From Chersky-840 sp050011815 (lineage in GTDB: Bacteria; Actinomycetota; Acidimicrobiia; Acidimicrobiales; UBA8190): a stretch of DNA of 64,000 bases. The translations under genes were made by a program, and so were the position numbers. How positions within the stretch are numbered: the stretch's first letter is position 1; each line of letters starts with the position of its first letter. The notes under the pieces were generated by a model. It saw nothing but the letters and a program-made list of their open reading frames with translations. It was not told the origin of the DNA and searched no databases. The stretch lies in assembly GCA_050011815.1 (NCBI GenBank), contig JBEKIJ010000006.1:62001-126000 (forward strand). The letters are read 5' to 3'. This document shows positions 53,255 to 62,717 of this stretch, one piece after another.

Positions 53255-54853
53255 ATGACCGATCGACTGTATGACCGCAGACAGGTACTCGCTGGGGGTG
53301 TCGCGGGCGTAGGGGCGGTGGCGGCGGGGATCGCCACGTCCAAGCAGATGCGCCGCCACGAGCGGAGGCTGGCGAAGGCCGCGGCCTCTATGCCGGCGGC
53401 GGGTTCGGATCTCGGAGCTGTCGAACACGTCGTGTTCCTCATGCACGAGAACCGCTCCTTCGACCACTACTTCGGCGTGATGGGTGGTGTGAACGGATTC
53501 GACGCCCCGTCACCGGCCTTCGCACAGGCGTGGCCGGGCGGTACCAACCCGACGCTGCTCCCTTTCCACATGGACACGCTCACGACAAACGCCGACTGCA
53601 CCTACGACCTCTCGCACACCTGGCAGGCCGAGCACGACTCGTGGAACAACGGGGCCATGGACGGCTTCGTCTCCACCCACGTCTCGAACAACTTCGAGGG
53701 CCCCGAGTACGGCACCTTGACGATGGGCTACTACGACAGTAATGACATTCCCTTCTACTACGACCTGGCCCAGAACTTCACCGTCTGCGACAACTACTTC
53801 TGCTCGGTGCTCTCGCAGACACACCCCAACCGCATGCTGCAGATGACCGGGACGCTCGACCCCGCCGGCGTGGCGGGCGGGCCCATTCTCGTCACGAGCG
53901 ACGACGTGAACCTGGAGTACACCTGTTCGTGGACCACCATGCCCGAGATCCTCGAGGACGCCGGGGTGTCGTGGAAGGTCTACAATCCTTCTGGGGCTTC
54001 GTACGTCCCCGGGCATTCCGACTCCATGCTCCTGTGCAAGAACGTCCTCATGTACTTCGAGCAGTACCGGCAGAGGGGTCACCACCAGCTGCACCGGAAG
54101 GCCTTTTCGAACTACGGGCCCAACGTGCCCCAGGGGACGCCTTTCTCCACCATCGGGCCGAACAACCTCGCCCACGACGTCGCCCACAACAAGCTCCCGG
54201 CGGTGTCGTGGGTCATCCCCCCCGACGGCTACGACGAGCACCCGCCCGCGCCGTCCGCGCTGGGAGAGTGGTACACCGCCCAGGTGCTGTCCACGTTGAT
54301 GTCGAACCCGAAGGTGTGGAAGAGCACGGTCCTGGTCATCATGTACGACGAGAACGACGGGTTCTTCGACCACGTGCCGCCCCCGACCGCCCCTCCGGGA
54401 ACACCGGGCGAGTACCTCACCCAGAACCCCCTGACCTCCGATGCCGGTGGCGTCCGAGGCCCCATCGGGCTCGGTGTCCGGGTCCCGGCCATCGTCGTCT
54501 CGCCCTTCAGCCGCGGCGGGTGGGTGTGCTCGGACACCTTCGACCACACCTCCCAGCTGCAGTTCATCGCCGAGCGCTGGGGCGTCGAGGTCCCCAACGT
54601 GTCGGCGTGGCGCCTCGGGGCCGTCGGGAACCTCACCACGGCACTGCCCAACCTGACCAGTCCGAACACGACCATCCCGACGCTGCCGGCGACATCGGGC
54701 GACACCACGACGGGCCTCGTCGCGCAGGAGTGCACCGGGCAGCAGATCATCGAGAGGAATCCTCCGACGGCGCAGTACCCCATCCCGGGCATCCCCGGGA
54801 CCCAGACCCAGCCCACCCAGGGCCCGAACACCCTGACTCCCACACCCTCCTGA
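53255..54853 (+). CDS. Phospholipase C / phosphoesterase family protein with Tat-type signal
   Basis: A 532-residue secreted enzyme of the bacterial phospholipase C/acid phosphatase family. The N-terminus has a twin-arginine motif (YDRRQVLAGG) followed by a hydrophobic stretch, typical of Tat-exported PLC proteins. The signature HVVFLMHENRSFDHYFG (near residue 65) holds the metal-binding Glu and Asn, and VLVIMYDENDGFFDHVPPP and VRVPAIVVSPFSRGG are also diagnostic. It should hydrolyse phospholipids outside the membrane, releasing phosphorylated head groups. The C-terminal 40 residues are Pro/Thr-rich. Confidence 0.93.
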   Translation: MTDRLYDRRQVLAGGVAGVGAVAAGIATSKQMRRHERRLAKAAASMPAAGSDLGAVEHVVFLMHENRSFDHYFGVMGGVNGFDAPSPAFAQAWPGGTNPTLLPFHMDTLTTNADCTYDLSHTWQAEHDSWNNGAMDGFVSTHVSNNFEGPEYGTLTMGYYDSNDIPFYYDLAQNFTVCDNYFCSVLSQTHPNRMLQMTGTLDPAGVAGGPILVTSDDVNLEYTCSWTTMPEILEDAGVSWKVYNPSGASYVPGHSDSMLLCKNVLMYFEQYRQRGHHQLHRKAFSNYGPNVPQGTPFSTIGPNNLAHDVAHNKLPAVSWVIPPDGYDEHPPAPSALGEWYTAQVLSTLMSNPKVWKSTVLVIMYDENDGFFDHVPPPTAPPGTPGEYLTQNPLTSDAGGVRGPIGLGVRVPAIVVSPFSRGGWVCSDTFDHTSQLQFIAERWGVEVPNVSAWRLGAVGNLTTALPNLTSPNTTIPTLPATSGDTTTGLVAQECTGQQIIERNPPTAQYPIPGIPGTQTQPTQGPNTLTPTPS

Positions 54854-54877
54854 CCCTGCGGGGGGGTCTGGCGCACC

Positions 54878-55558
54878 TCAGCCCGGATCCTCCCCGCCTC
54901 GGCCGAACCCGGCCTCGGCCGCCGAGACGAGGGTCTCGTCGATGAGCGTGTGCGAGTAGATGTCCAAGAGCCCGAGCCCGACGAGTCGGTCTCCTTCGGG
55001 CGCGAACATGTCGACCCCCAGTGCCCGTGAGACGTGCTCGTGGAGGAGGGGGATGCCCAGCGCCATGGCGGTGACGAGGGCGGCCCGGATCCGTCGATCG
55101 ATGGTGGGCGGGTCGGCGCGGGCGCTGTCGGCGCGTGCGAGCCATTGTTCGGTGATGCTCACCATCTCGTCGAAGATGGCCCCGACGGTCGGCGACCCGT
55201 CGACCAGCGATCGCCCGATGTAGCGCCCGAACCGCTTCGACACCTGCTGGGTGTGGGCCGAACTGCTCGGGTCGGCGAGGAGCAGCGCGTTGACGTGCTG
55301 CATCATCTCGGACACGTACTCGTCGCACGCCCTGCGCAGGTCCTCCTTCGACCCGTAGTGGTGTCGGAGCAGTCCCGGTGACACCCCGGCGGTCCGGGCG
55401 ATGTCCCGGATCGTCGCCCCCTCGTATCCCTGCTCGGCGAAATGCCTGAGGGCGGCCTCGCGGATGCGGGCTCGAGCGGTGAGGTCTTCGAAGGCGACGA
55501 CCCCCTCGCCGAACGAGCTCATCGACGGCGCTGCGCGCCCGGTCTCGTCGGTCGTCAT
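54878..55558 (-). CDS. TetR-family transcriptional regulator of the ABC exporter operon
   Basis: A 226-residue TetR regulator. The helix-turn-helix is in AALRHFAEQGYEGATIRDIARTAGVSPGLLRHHYGSKEDL (about residues 35-75), followed by a helical ligand domain. Its ATG overlaps the stop codon of the permease gene (ATGA), so it is the last gene of the operon ATPase-permease-TetR. By position it is probably the autorepressor acting at the tandem inverted repeats at 58132-58169. Confidence 0.92.
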   Translation of the reverse strand: MTTDETGRAAPSMSSFGEGVVAFEDLTARARIREAALRHFAEQGYEGATIRDIARTAGVSPGLLRHHYGSKEDLRRACDEYVSEMMQHVNALLLADPSSSAHTQQVSKRFGRYIGRSLVDGSPTVGAIFDEMVSITEQWLARADSARADPPTIDRRIRAALVTAMALGIPLLHEHVSRALGVDMFAPEGDRLVGLGLLDIYSHTLIDETLVSAAEAGFGRGGEDPG

Positions 55559-57201
55559 TCGCCCTGGAGGTCCCGTCGCCAGAACGCCAGTCCACCGAGC
55601 GTCGCGGCGGCGATGCCGACTCCCGTCATGATGCCGTTCGCCTCCCAACGCGGAGAGACGGCCGGGGCCGAGGCCATCTGATGGAAGACCGAGGTGTCGA
55701 GGATCCAGTGGCTCGTGGCGCCGATGCCACCGACGATGACCACGAGAAGCGACCAGCCCAGCAGCGCGTAGACGACGATCGACGTGGACCGGGGCCGGAC
55801 CCCGAAGGCGAGGACCCCGACGCCGAGGATCGCGATCGCCGGAGGGACGAGATTCACGCCCGCGTCCAGCAGTGTCGTGAAGCTCACTCCGGCGTGCTGA
55901 CTGGCTGCGCCGAGCCAGGCGAAGACGCCCGCGGTCACGCCGCCCGCCGCCACGACGACGACTGCGACGAGGATCCTCCCCGCCAGCCACGACGAACGCG
56001 CCACCGGGCGGACCAGGAAGTGGACGAGGCGCCCGGTGGACTCCTCCGCACGCGCTGCGGTGATCTGACCGGCGGCGGCGAAGGCGACCAGGACCCCCAG
56101 GATGAGGAAGCAGACGCCGAGCACGGCCTCGGCGCCGGTTCCCGGCGCCCCGAGCTTCGAGAAGACCTGCTGCACCGACGACCCCCCGATCGTCGCACCG
56201 GCCGATTTCGCGATGAGCCCGTACAGCAGCCCCGAGATGGCGATGGCCACCCACCACCCGATCACGGTGGGGCGCACCATCCGGATGGCGAGGCCCGTGG
56301 GGCCGAAGAGCAGGCGCAGATGCGGCCGGCTGCGGGCCCGGTCGGGCACGACGCTCGCGCCGACGTCCCGGGCACCGGCGAGGTGCGCGGCGGCGGCGGC
56401 CAGCACGGTGGTGAAGGCGACGATGGGGAGGAGGGCGAGGGGTTGGGGCGTGGTGAGCGGCTTGAGCTCCTCGACCCAGCCGAGCGGGGACGCCCAGATC
56501 AACCCATGGAGGCCCACTCCCGCGTCGGCGATCAACCGCACCCCGTAGGCGAGGCCGAGGATGGTTGCCGCGTACGAGGCCGCCTGGCGGCGCGTCGGCG
56601 CCAGCTGGCTCGTGAAGGCGCCGACGGCGAGGAACATGACGGCCGTGGTCGCCATGGCGAGCGCGAAGTACAGGGCGGGCCCCACCCCGATGTGCACCTT
56701 CGAGTCCAGTCCCACGACGGTGGTGATGAGGGCGGTGAGCACCCACAACGTGACGGCCCCGAGGCCGAGGCCGAGCAGTGCCTGTCTCGTGGCACCGCGG
56801 CGCGTGGTCTGGCCGGCGAGGAGCAGCTCCCAGCGCCCGCTCTCCTCCTCGCCCCGCAAGAGCCTGGTGCTCGTCAACAGTCCCCACACGGCGCCGAGGA
56901 CGATCAAGGTCATCGAGATCTTGAAGGCGGTGAACCCCGCCACCGTGTCGAGGTGGGGTGCGGGCCCGAACAGTGCGCTCACGGCCTTGTCCGACCCGTA
57001 GGTGGCGGCCAGGGCGTGGCGTTGGGCCGAGGTCTTGTAGAGGCTCGTGTAGCTGATGGCGGAGGAGGCGATGGAGGCTCCGAAGATGTAGCCCCAGATG
57101 ACTCCCGAGCGCGCCGCCTTGCGAGCCGTCAGCCCGACGACGACCGTCTCCGGCGAGCGCCCCGCCCGGCCCCGGCCCCGGCGCGCGAGCTCAGTGCGCA
57201 C
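55555..57201 (-). CDS. ABC-2 type exporter permease (polyketide-antibiotic exporter type)
   Basis: A 548-residue integral membrane protein with about 12 hydrophobic helices in two similar halves, including YIFGASIASSAISYTSL at the start and LLRGEEESGRWELLLAGQTTRR after the second helix. This length and arrangement fit the COG3559 type (exporter of polyketide antibiotics, TnrB3-like). The GTG start overlaps the ATPase gene by 11 bp. It should export hydrophobic compounds together with that ATPase. Confidence 0.88.
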   Translation of the reverse strand: MRTELARRGRGRAGRSPETVVVGLTARKAARSGVIWGYIFGASIASSAISYTSLYKTSAQRHALAATYGSDKAVSALFGPAPHLDTVAGFTAFKISMTLIVLGAVWGLLTSTRLLRGEEESGRWELLLAGQTTRRGATRQALLGLGLGAVTLWVLTALITTVVGLDSKVHIGVGPALYFALAMATTAVMFLAVGAFTSQLAPTRRQAASYAATILGLAYGVRLIADAGVGLHGLIWASPLGWVEELKPLTTPQPLALLPIVAFTTVLAAAAAHLAGARDVGASVVPDRARSRPHLRLLFGPTGLAIRMVRPTVIGWWVAIAISGLLYGLIAKSAGATIGGSSVQQVFSKLGAPGTGAEAVLGVCFLILGVLVAFAAAGQITAARAEESTGRLVHFLVRPVARSSWLAGRILVAVVVVAAGGVTAGVFAWLGAASQHAGVSFTTLLDAGVNLVPPAIAILGVGVLAFGVRPRSTSIVVYALLGWSLLVVIVGGIGATSHWILDTSVFHQMASAPAVSPRWEANGIMTGVGIAAATLGGLAFWRRDLQGE

Positions 57202-58108
57202 GCGTCTGCTCCTCTTGGACTCGCCCGTCCCCGCCGTATTGGGCGAGGAAGAGCTCCTCCAAGGAGGGTTCGCGACTCAACAGCTCGGTCACGCCCGAAG
57301 CGGCCAGGACCTTGAGCAGGGGCTCGACCGAGCCGCGCACCTGGCAGCGGACGACCCGTCCGTGGTGCTCCACCGAGCTCACCCCCTCCACCCCCGACAG
57401 ATCGGGGGCCGGACCCTCGAAGGTCGCTTCCACGGTCAGCGCGCTGAGGTGGCGCATCTCGGCGAGCGTCCCCATCTCGACGAGGCTGCCCTCTTTGAGG
57501 ATGCCCACCCGGTCACAGAGGGCCTCCACCTCGCTCATGATGTGCGAGGAGAGAAAGACCGTCTGGCCGCGTTGGCGTGCCTCGTGGATGCAACGGCGGA
57601 ACGCCTGCTCCATCAACGGGTCGAGGCCGGTGGTGGGCTCGTCGAGCACGAGAAGGTCGGGGCGCACCATCAACGCGCCGATCAGGATGATCTTCTGATG
57701 GTTCCCCTTGGAGTAGGCACGGACCTTCTTGGTGGGATCGAGGTCGAATCGCTCGATGAGCTCGTCCCGGTAGGCCTCGTCGATCCGGCCCTGGACACGC
57801 CCGAGCAGCTGCAGGGTCTCCGCCCCGGTGAGCGACGGCCACAGGTTGGCCTCACCTCCCACGAAGGCCAACCGGCGGTGGGTCTCGACCGGCCGGCGCT
57901 CGCAGTCGAGACCGAAGATCTCGCCGCGTCCCGCCGTCGGACGGATGAGCCCCAACAAGAGGCGGATGGTCGTCGTCTTGCCGGCGCCGTTGGGCCCGAG
58001 GAACCCCACCACCTCGCCCGGGGCGACCTCGAGGCCGAGACGGTCGAGAGCGACGACGTCGCCGTAGTGCTTGGTGAGGCCTTCTGTGCGTATGGCCATA
58101 TCCGGCAT
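57191..58108 (-). CDS. ABC transporter ATP-binding protein
   Basis: A 305-residue ATPase with Walker A GPNGAGKTT, Walker B LLVLDEPTTGLD, an H-loop in FLSSHIMSEVE and a variant signature YSKGNHQKI in place of LSGGQ, as often in DrrA-type drug-export ATPases. About 80 C-terminal residues are the usual regulatory tail. The ATG at 58108 has GGAG upstream. First gene of the exporter operon; tandem inverted repeats stand immediately upstream. Confidence 0.94.
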   Translation of the reverse strand: MPDMAIRTEGLTKHYGDVVALDRLGLEVAPGEVVGFLGPNGAGKTTTIRLLLGLIRPTAGRGEIFGLDCERRPVETHRRLAFVGGEANLWPSLTGAETLQLLGRVQGRIDEAYRDELIERFDLDPTKKVRAYSKGNHQKIILIGALMVRPDLLVLDEPTTGLDPLMEQAFRRCIHEARQRGQTVFLSSHIMSEVEALCDRVGILKEGSLVEMGTLAEMRHLSALTVEATFEGPAPDLSGVEGVSSVEHHGRVVRCQVRGSVEPLLKVLAASGVTELLSREPSLEELFLAQYGGDGRVQEEQTRAH

Positions 58109-58131
58109 CGGCGACTCCGTCCTCGTGGCGG

Positions 58132-58149
58132 CCTATACGACGCTATAGG
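58132..58149. promoter_or_regulatory. Exporter-operon operator, copy 1 (CCTATA-N6-TATAGG)
   Basis: An 18-bp perfect inverted repeat with arms CCTATA and TATAGG around CGACGC, 23 bp upstream of the ABC ATPase ATG. It also contains -10-like TATA sequences, so a bound regulator would block transcription. Confidence 0.7.
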
Positions 58150-58151
58150 AA

Positions 58152-58169
58152 ACTATGCATCTGTATAGT
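58152..58169. promoter_or_regulatory. Exporter-operon operator, copy 2 (ACTATG-N6-TATAGT)
   Basis: An 18-bp element of the same geometry as copy 1 with one mismatch between the arms. Its centre lies 20 bp away, about two helical turns, so both copies face the same side of DNA. Confidence 0.65.
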
Positions 58170-58171
58170 CC

Positions 58172-58642
58172 CTATCGGATCACCGAACGCCGGAGACGGT
58201 TGCGACGGTGCCAGATATGGACGCCGAGATAGACCACCAGGACGATCCCCGACACCCGGTGCCACGTGTCGAGCGGGGGCGGCAACGGGAACCCGACCGG
58301 CGCGCCGCGCATCCAATCCACCACCCCCGAGAGCACCACGTTCAGGAACACGATGCTCAACACGGCGTCGGAGATGGCAAGTGATGTCTTGCGCTCGATC
58401 TTCGATCCGGCCCGGGCGAGTTGCGACAGGAGGCGGGTGACCGTTCTCCGGCGCTGCAGCAGGTGGACCAGGACGAGGCCGACAAAGACCAGTCCCGCCA
58501 CGGCGTGGATCGAGATGCTCACGCTCAGATAAGCAAGCGAGACCACCGCTGCGGCCAGGAATGCCAGCAGGCTCAGGTGGACGTACCACCGTGCTCTGGT
58601 TCGCCGTTCCCGGACCTCGTCGCTCGTGCCCTCACCAGACAC
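58172..58642 (-). CDS. Cytochrome-b-like four-helix membrane protein
   Basis: A 156-residue membrane protein with four predicted helices carrying histidines: RWYVHLSLLAFLAAAVV, SISIHAVAGLVFVGLVLVHLL, ISDAVLSIVFLNVVLSGVV and DTWHRVSGIVLVVYLGVHIWH. The paired histidines in different helices resemble heme ligands of DUF4405-type or cytochrome b561-like proteins. The GTG at 58642 is used because AGGAG lies upstream. Heme binding is an inference. It may pass electrons or be a sensor. Confidence 0.75.
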   Translation of the reverse strand: MSGEGTSDEVRERRTRARWYVHLSLLAFLAAAVVSLAYLSVSISIHAVAGLVFVGLVLVHLLQRRRTVTRLLSQLARAGSKIERKTSLAISDAVLSIVFLNVVLSGVVDWMRGAPVGFPLPPPLDTWHRVSGIVLVVYLGVHIWHRRNRLRRSVIR

Positions 58643-58789
58643 GGGGCGCTCCTGGCGAAGGGCCGGGCATGTGTCGACCCTAAGCACCGGTCCACCATCT
58701 GACCATCAGGGATGACCCTGACTCGCCTGCGCCGCTTCTCGGTTGCCGGCGTCACCGGCCCTGAGGTGCACCGGGACTTCGGAGACCGG

Positions 58790-58863
58790 TGGGGCTAGCT
58801 GGAATCGAACCAGCGACCTCAGCATTATCAGTGCTGCGCTCTAACCGGCTGAGCTATAGCCCC
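58790..58863 (-). tRNA. tRNA-Ile (GAT anticodon)
   Basis: On the minus strand a 74-base cloverleaf can be drawn: acceptor GGGGCTA paired with TAGCCCC, a D-arm with AGCCGGTTAGAGC, an anticodon arm with CTGATAA (anticodon GAT), and a T-arm with GGTTCGATTCC. Discriminator base A. CCA is not encoded. Confidence 0.95.
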
Positions 58864-58940
58864 CGACGAAACCGAGAGGCTACACCACGGCCCTTACCGA
58901 TCGGGCCGGGCCGCCTGTCAGACTGAGGCATCGAACTCGC

Positions 58941-60167
58941 ATGCGACCGGAGAGTGTGGTGGCTGACGTAGACCCCGATGAAGACGCCTTCGACATCTAC
59001 GACTACTGGGCCGAGTTCCGGCGCGACGAGAGCGTCGGCCGTTTCGGCGGTGAGGGTTCGGACATCTGGCTCGTGAGCAAGTACCGCGACGTCGAGCTCG
59101 TCCTGCGTGACCCCAAGCGCTTCTCGAGCCGGATCAACGCCGACACCATGGGGCCCGTCATGGGCACCGTCATCCTGGCCATGGACGGCGAGGAGCACCG
59201 CCGTTACCGCAACCTCGTGGCGCATGCCTTTCGCCCCTCGGCCCTGGCCCGCTGGGAGAGCGAGCTCATCGGCCCCACCATCCACCGTCTCATCGACGGC
59301 CTGGCCGCGCGCCGGCACGCCGATCTGGTCAGCGAGATCACGAGCCGGTTCCCCGTGCAGGTCATCGCCGACGTGCTGGGTGTCCCCTCGGCGGACCACG
59401 AGCGCTTCCACACCTGGGCGCTCGACATGAACAAGGGCCCCGACGACTACCCGGTGTCCATCGCGGCCTCCACCGAGATGCGCGAGTACCTCACCCCCAT
59501 CGTCGAGGACCGCAAGGTGCACCCCACCGACGACCTGATCTCCGACATCGTCACGGCGGAGATGGACGGCGAGCGCCTCAGCGACGAGCACATCTACGGC
59601 TTCCTCCGCCTGCTGCTCCCCGCCGGGGCCGAGACCACCTTCGCCGCCATGGGCAGTTGCCTGTTCGCCTTGCTCAGCCGACCCGACGTGCTCGACCGGG
59701 TGCGGGCCGACCCGTCGCTCCTCGACGCCGTGATCGAAGAGACCTTGCGGTGGGAGACCTCGGTCACCATGGTCAACCGGGAGACCACCTGTCCCGTCGA
59801 GATCGACGGGGTGGAGGTCCCCAAGGGCGTGTCGCTGGTGTGTGCCACGGGGTCGGCCAACCGCGACGAGTCCCGGTACACCGAACCCGATGAGTGGAAC
59901 CTCGACCGCAACGAGCCGGCCCACATCGCCTTCGGCACCGGTCGTCACCAGTGCCTGGGCATGCACCTGGCCCGCATGGAACTGCGCATCGGCCTCGGCG
60001 CCCTGCTGGAACGGCTCACCGACCTTCGCTTCGACCCCGCCGCCACGTCCGCAGGTGCCGGCGAGGCGCCCCACATCGAGGGGCTCGCCTTTCGCTCCCC
60101 GCCCCGGCTCCCGGTGGTCTTCGACTCGGTCCGACCCGGACCGGCACCAGGATCACCCTCGGCCTGA
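58941..60167 (+). CDS. Cytochrome P450
   Basis: A 408-residue soluble P450. The heme-thiolate cysteine is C338 in FGTGRHQCLGMHLAR, the ExxR motif is EETLRW and the I-helix reads LLPAGAETTFA with Glu in place of the usual Asp. The protein is similar in style to actinobacterial CYP families acting on fatty acids, steroids or terpenes. The start may be this ATG or a GTG at 58956/58959. Its location between gyrA and tRNA-Ile, on the opposite strand to both, departs from the usual actinobacterial order. No ferredoxin gene is next to it. Confidence 0.93.
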   Translation: MRPESVVADVDPDEDAFDIYDYWAEFRRDESVGRFGGEGSDIWLVSKYRDVELVLRDPKRFSSRINADTMGPVMGTVILAMDGEEHRRYRNLVAHAFRPSALARWESELIGPTIHRLIDGLAARRHADLVSEITSRFPVQVIADVLGVPSADHERFHTWALDMNKGPDDYPVSIAASTEMREYLTPIVEDRKVHPTDDLISDIVTAEMDGERLSDEHIYGFLRLLLPAGAETTFAAMGSCLFALLSRPDVLDRVRADPSLLDAVIEETLRWETSVTMVNRETTCPVEIDGVEVPKGVSLVCATGSANRDESRYTEPDEWNLDRNEPAHIAFGTGRHQCLGMHLARMELRIGLGALLERLTDLRFDPAATSAGAGEAPHIEGLAFRSPPRLPVVFDSVRPGPAPGSPSA

Positions 60168-60176
60168 CCCGACCGC

Positions 60177-62660
60177 CTAGTCGTCTTCCTCGCCGGTGAC
60201 GGTGGCCACCGCGGCCACGCTCTGGCCCTCCTCGAGGCTCATGACCCGGACACCGGTGGCGTCTCGGCCCTGGGCGGCGATCTCGCGCACGGCGGTGCGG
60301 ATGACGATGCCGCCGGTCGAGATGAGCAGGATCTCGTCGTCGAGGCCGGCCATGAAGGCGGCCACCACCCGGCCGCGCCGGGCGGTGAGCTTGATGGCCC
60401 GCACCCCCTGGCCCCCGCGGCCCTGGCGGCCGAAGTGGTCGGTCTTGGTGCGCTTGCCGTAGCCGGCGTCGGTCACGATGAGGATGTCGTTGTCGGGGCG
60501 CACGACGTCGCACGACACCACCTCGTCGCCGGCGCGCAGCCGCATGCCCCGCACGCCCGCCGCGTCGCGGCCCATGGGGCGGACATCGGTCTCGGAGAAG
60601 CGGATGCCGCTCCCGTTGAGGCTCACCATGACCACGTCGTCCTCTCCCGAGGTGGCCACGACCCGGACGAGCTCGTCCCCGTCGCGCAGCGCGATGGCGA
60701 TGAAGCCCTCTCGACGCGACTTGTCGTACTCGGTGAACGCCGTCTTCTTCACCTGGCCCATCTTGGTGGCGAAGGTGAGGAAGCCACCCGAGTCGAAGTC
60801 GCGGGTGGCCACGATGGCCTGGATGGTCTCGCTCGGGCTCAGGGGCAGGAGGTTCACCACCGCGGTGCCGCGCGCCGTGCGCTCTTTCATGGGCACCTCG
60901 TGGGCGCGCAGGCGGTAGACCCGGCCCCGGTTCGAGAACAGCAGGAGGTACGCCAGGGTGGTGGTGTGCACCACGTCGTCGACGAGGTCCTCTTCTTTGA
61001 GCCGCGCCCCCTGCACGCCCCGGCCCCCGCGGCCCTGGGTGCGGAACGATCCGGCCGGGACGGCCTTGATGTAACCGGCCCGGGTCATCGTCACGACGAT
61101 CTCCTCGTCGCTGATGAGGTCCTCCACGCCGAGCTCGCCCGGGTCGTGGGTGATCACCGTGCGGCGGTCATCGGCGTACTTCGACCTGATCTCGGCGAGC
61201 TCGGTGGCGATGAGCCCCCGCAACCGGGCCGGGTCGCCCAGAATGGCCTCGAGCTCGGCGATGGTGCGCAGCAGCTCCTCCATCTCCTCTTCGAGGTTGG
61301 TCCGGCCCAGCCGGGTGAGGCGTCCCAGGGTCATGTCGAGGATGTGCTCGGCCTGTTCCTCGCTGAAGGAGAAGGGGTCGGCCATGAGCGCGGCCCGGGC
61401 CTCGGGCCGGTCCTCCGAAGCCCGGATCGCGGCGATGACGGCGTCGAGCATGTCGATCGCCCTCAAGAGGCCCTCGACGATGTGGGCGCGCTTCTGGGCC
61501 TTCTTGAGTCGGAACTCCGAACGGCGCCGGACCACCTCGACCTGGTGGTCCGCGTAGTACGACACCGCCTGGGCCAGGTTCAGCGTGCGGGGCACGCTGT
61601 CGACCAGGGCCACCATGTTGACGGCGAAGTTGGTCTGCAGCGGGGTGTGCTTGTAGAGGTTGTTGAGCACCACATTGGCGTTGGCGTCGCGCTTCAGGGT
61701 CACGACCAGGCGGGGCTTCTTGCCGGCCGAGTCGTTCTGGACCTCGGAGATGCCTTCCAGCACCCCGCTGTTGGCGAGCTCGCCGATCTTCTGCTCGATG
61801 ACCTCGATCGAGGTCTGGAAGGGGATGTCGGTGACGACGATGCGCGTCGATCCCCGGCTCTCGTCCACCTCGGCCAGGGCCCGCATCTTGATGGAGCCCT
61901 TGCCGGTCCGGTAGGCGTCGAGGATCCCCTGCCGGCCGAGGATCTGGGCCCCGGTGGGGAAGTCCGGGCCCTTCACGAACTGCATGAGGTCGTCGGGGGT
62001 GGCCTCGGGGTTCTCGAGCACATGCGTCACGGCGTCGATGACCTCACCCAGGTTGTGGGGCGGGATGTTGGTGGCCATGCCCACCGCGATGCCCTGGGAG
62101 CCGTTGACGAGCAGGTTGGGAAAGCGCGAGGGGAGCACGACGGGCTCCTCGGTGGAGCCGTCGTAGTTGGGGACGAAGTCGATGGTCTCCTCGTCGATGC
62201 CCGCCAGCATCTCCATGGCCAGGGGGGCCAGGCGGCACTCGGTGTAGCGCATGGCCGCCGCGCCCTCTTCGGGGCCGCGCCCGCCGAAGTTGCCGTGGCC
62301 GTCGATGAGCACGTGGCGGAGGCTGAAGTCCTGGGCCATGCGGGCCAGGGCGTCGTAGATGGCCGAGTCGCCGTGGGGATGGAAGTTCCCCATGACCTCG
62401 CCCACCGCCTTGGCGCACTTCGTGCGCGACCGGTCGGGGCGCAGGCCCTGCTCGTACATGGAGTACAGGATGCGGCGGTGCACGGGCTTGAGGCCGTCGC
62501 GCACGTCGGGGAGGGCCCGCGACACGATGACGGACATGGAGTACTCGAGGAACGACCGCTCCATCTCCTCTTGGATTTCGATGGGCTCGATCGCCGGTTG
62601 GGGGGGGTCGGGGACCTCGGTCCCCGTCCCTCCGTCTCCCGTACCCCCGCGTTTGGCCAT
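60177..62660 (-). CDS. gyrA: DNA gyrase subunit A
   Basis: An 827-residue subunit that cleaves and rejoins DNA. The catalytic tyrosine is in MRYTECRLAP, the quinolone-resistance region reads NFHPHGDSAIYDALARMAQ (Ser and Asp, the sensitive residues, are present), and the GyrA box QGRGGRG is intact in the C-terminal beta-pinwheel, which contains repeated VxTxxGYxxxT-type segments. The length is typical. It follows gyrB by 57 bp on the same strand. Start ATG (MAKRGGTG). Confidence 0.98.
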   Translation of the reverse strand: MAKRGGTGDGGTGTEVPDPPQPAIEPIEIQEEMERSFLEYSMSVIVSRALPDVRDGLKPVHRRILYSMYEQGLRPDRSRTKCAKAVGEVMGNFHPHGDSAIYDALARMAQDFSLRHVLIDGHGNFGGRGPEEGAAAMRYTECRLAPLAMEMLAGIDEETIDFVPNYDGSTEEPVVLPSRFPNLLVNGSQGIAVGMATNIPPHNLGEVIDAVTHVLENPEATPDDLMQFVKGPDFPTGAQILGRQGILDAYRTGKGSIKMRALAEVDESRGSTRIVVTDIPFQTSIEVIEQKIGELANSGVLEGISEVQNDSAGKKPRLVVTLKRDANANVVLNNLYKHTPLQTNFAVNMVALVDSVPRTLNLAQAVSYYADHQVEVVRRRSEFRLKKAQKRAHIVEGLLRAIDMLDAVIAAIRASEDRPEARAALMADPFSFSEEQAEHILDMTLGRLTRLGRTNLEEEMEELLRTIAELEAILGDPARLRGLIATELAEIRSKYADDRRTVITHDPGELGVEDLISDEEIVVTMTRAGYIKAVPAGSFRTQGRGGRGVQGARLKEEDLVDDVVHTTTLAYLLLFSNRGRVYRLRAHEVPMKERTARGTAVVNLLPLSPSETIQAIVATRDFDSGGFLTFATKMGQVKKTAFTEYDKSRREGFIAIALRDGDELVRVVATSGEDDVVMVSLNGSGIRFSETDVRPMGRDAAGVRGMRLRAGDEVVSCDVVRPDNDILIVTDAGYGKRTKTDHFGRQGRGGQGVRAIKLTARRGRVVAAFMAGLDDEILLISTGGIVIRTAVREIAAQGRDATGVRVMSLEEGQSVAAVATVTGEEDD

Positions 62661-62717
62661 GTGGGCCTGATCCCTCCGTGTTCACCCGGGCGCGGCGACC
62701 GCCGCCCGGCGCGCCCC

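Noticed and set aside
58690..58940. tRNA-Ile as attachment site of an integrated element
   Set aside because: No repeat of the tRNA 3' end, no integrase and no phage genes were found nearby.
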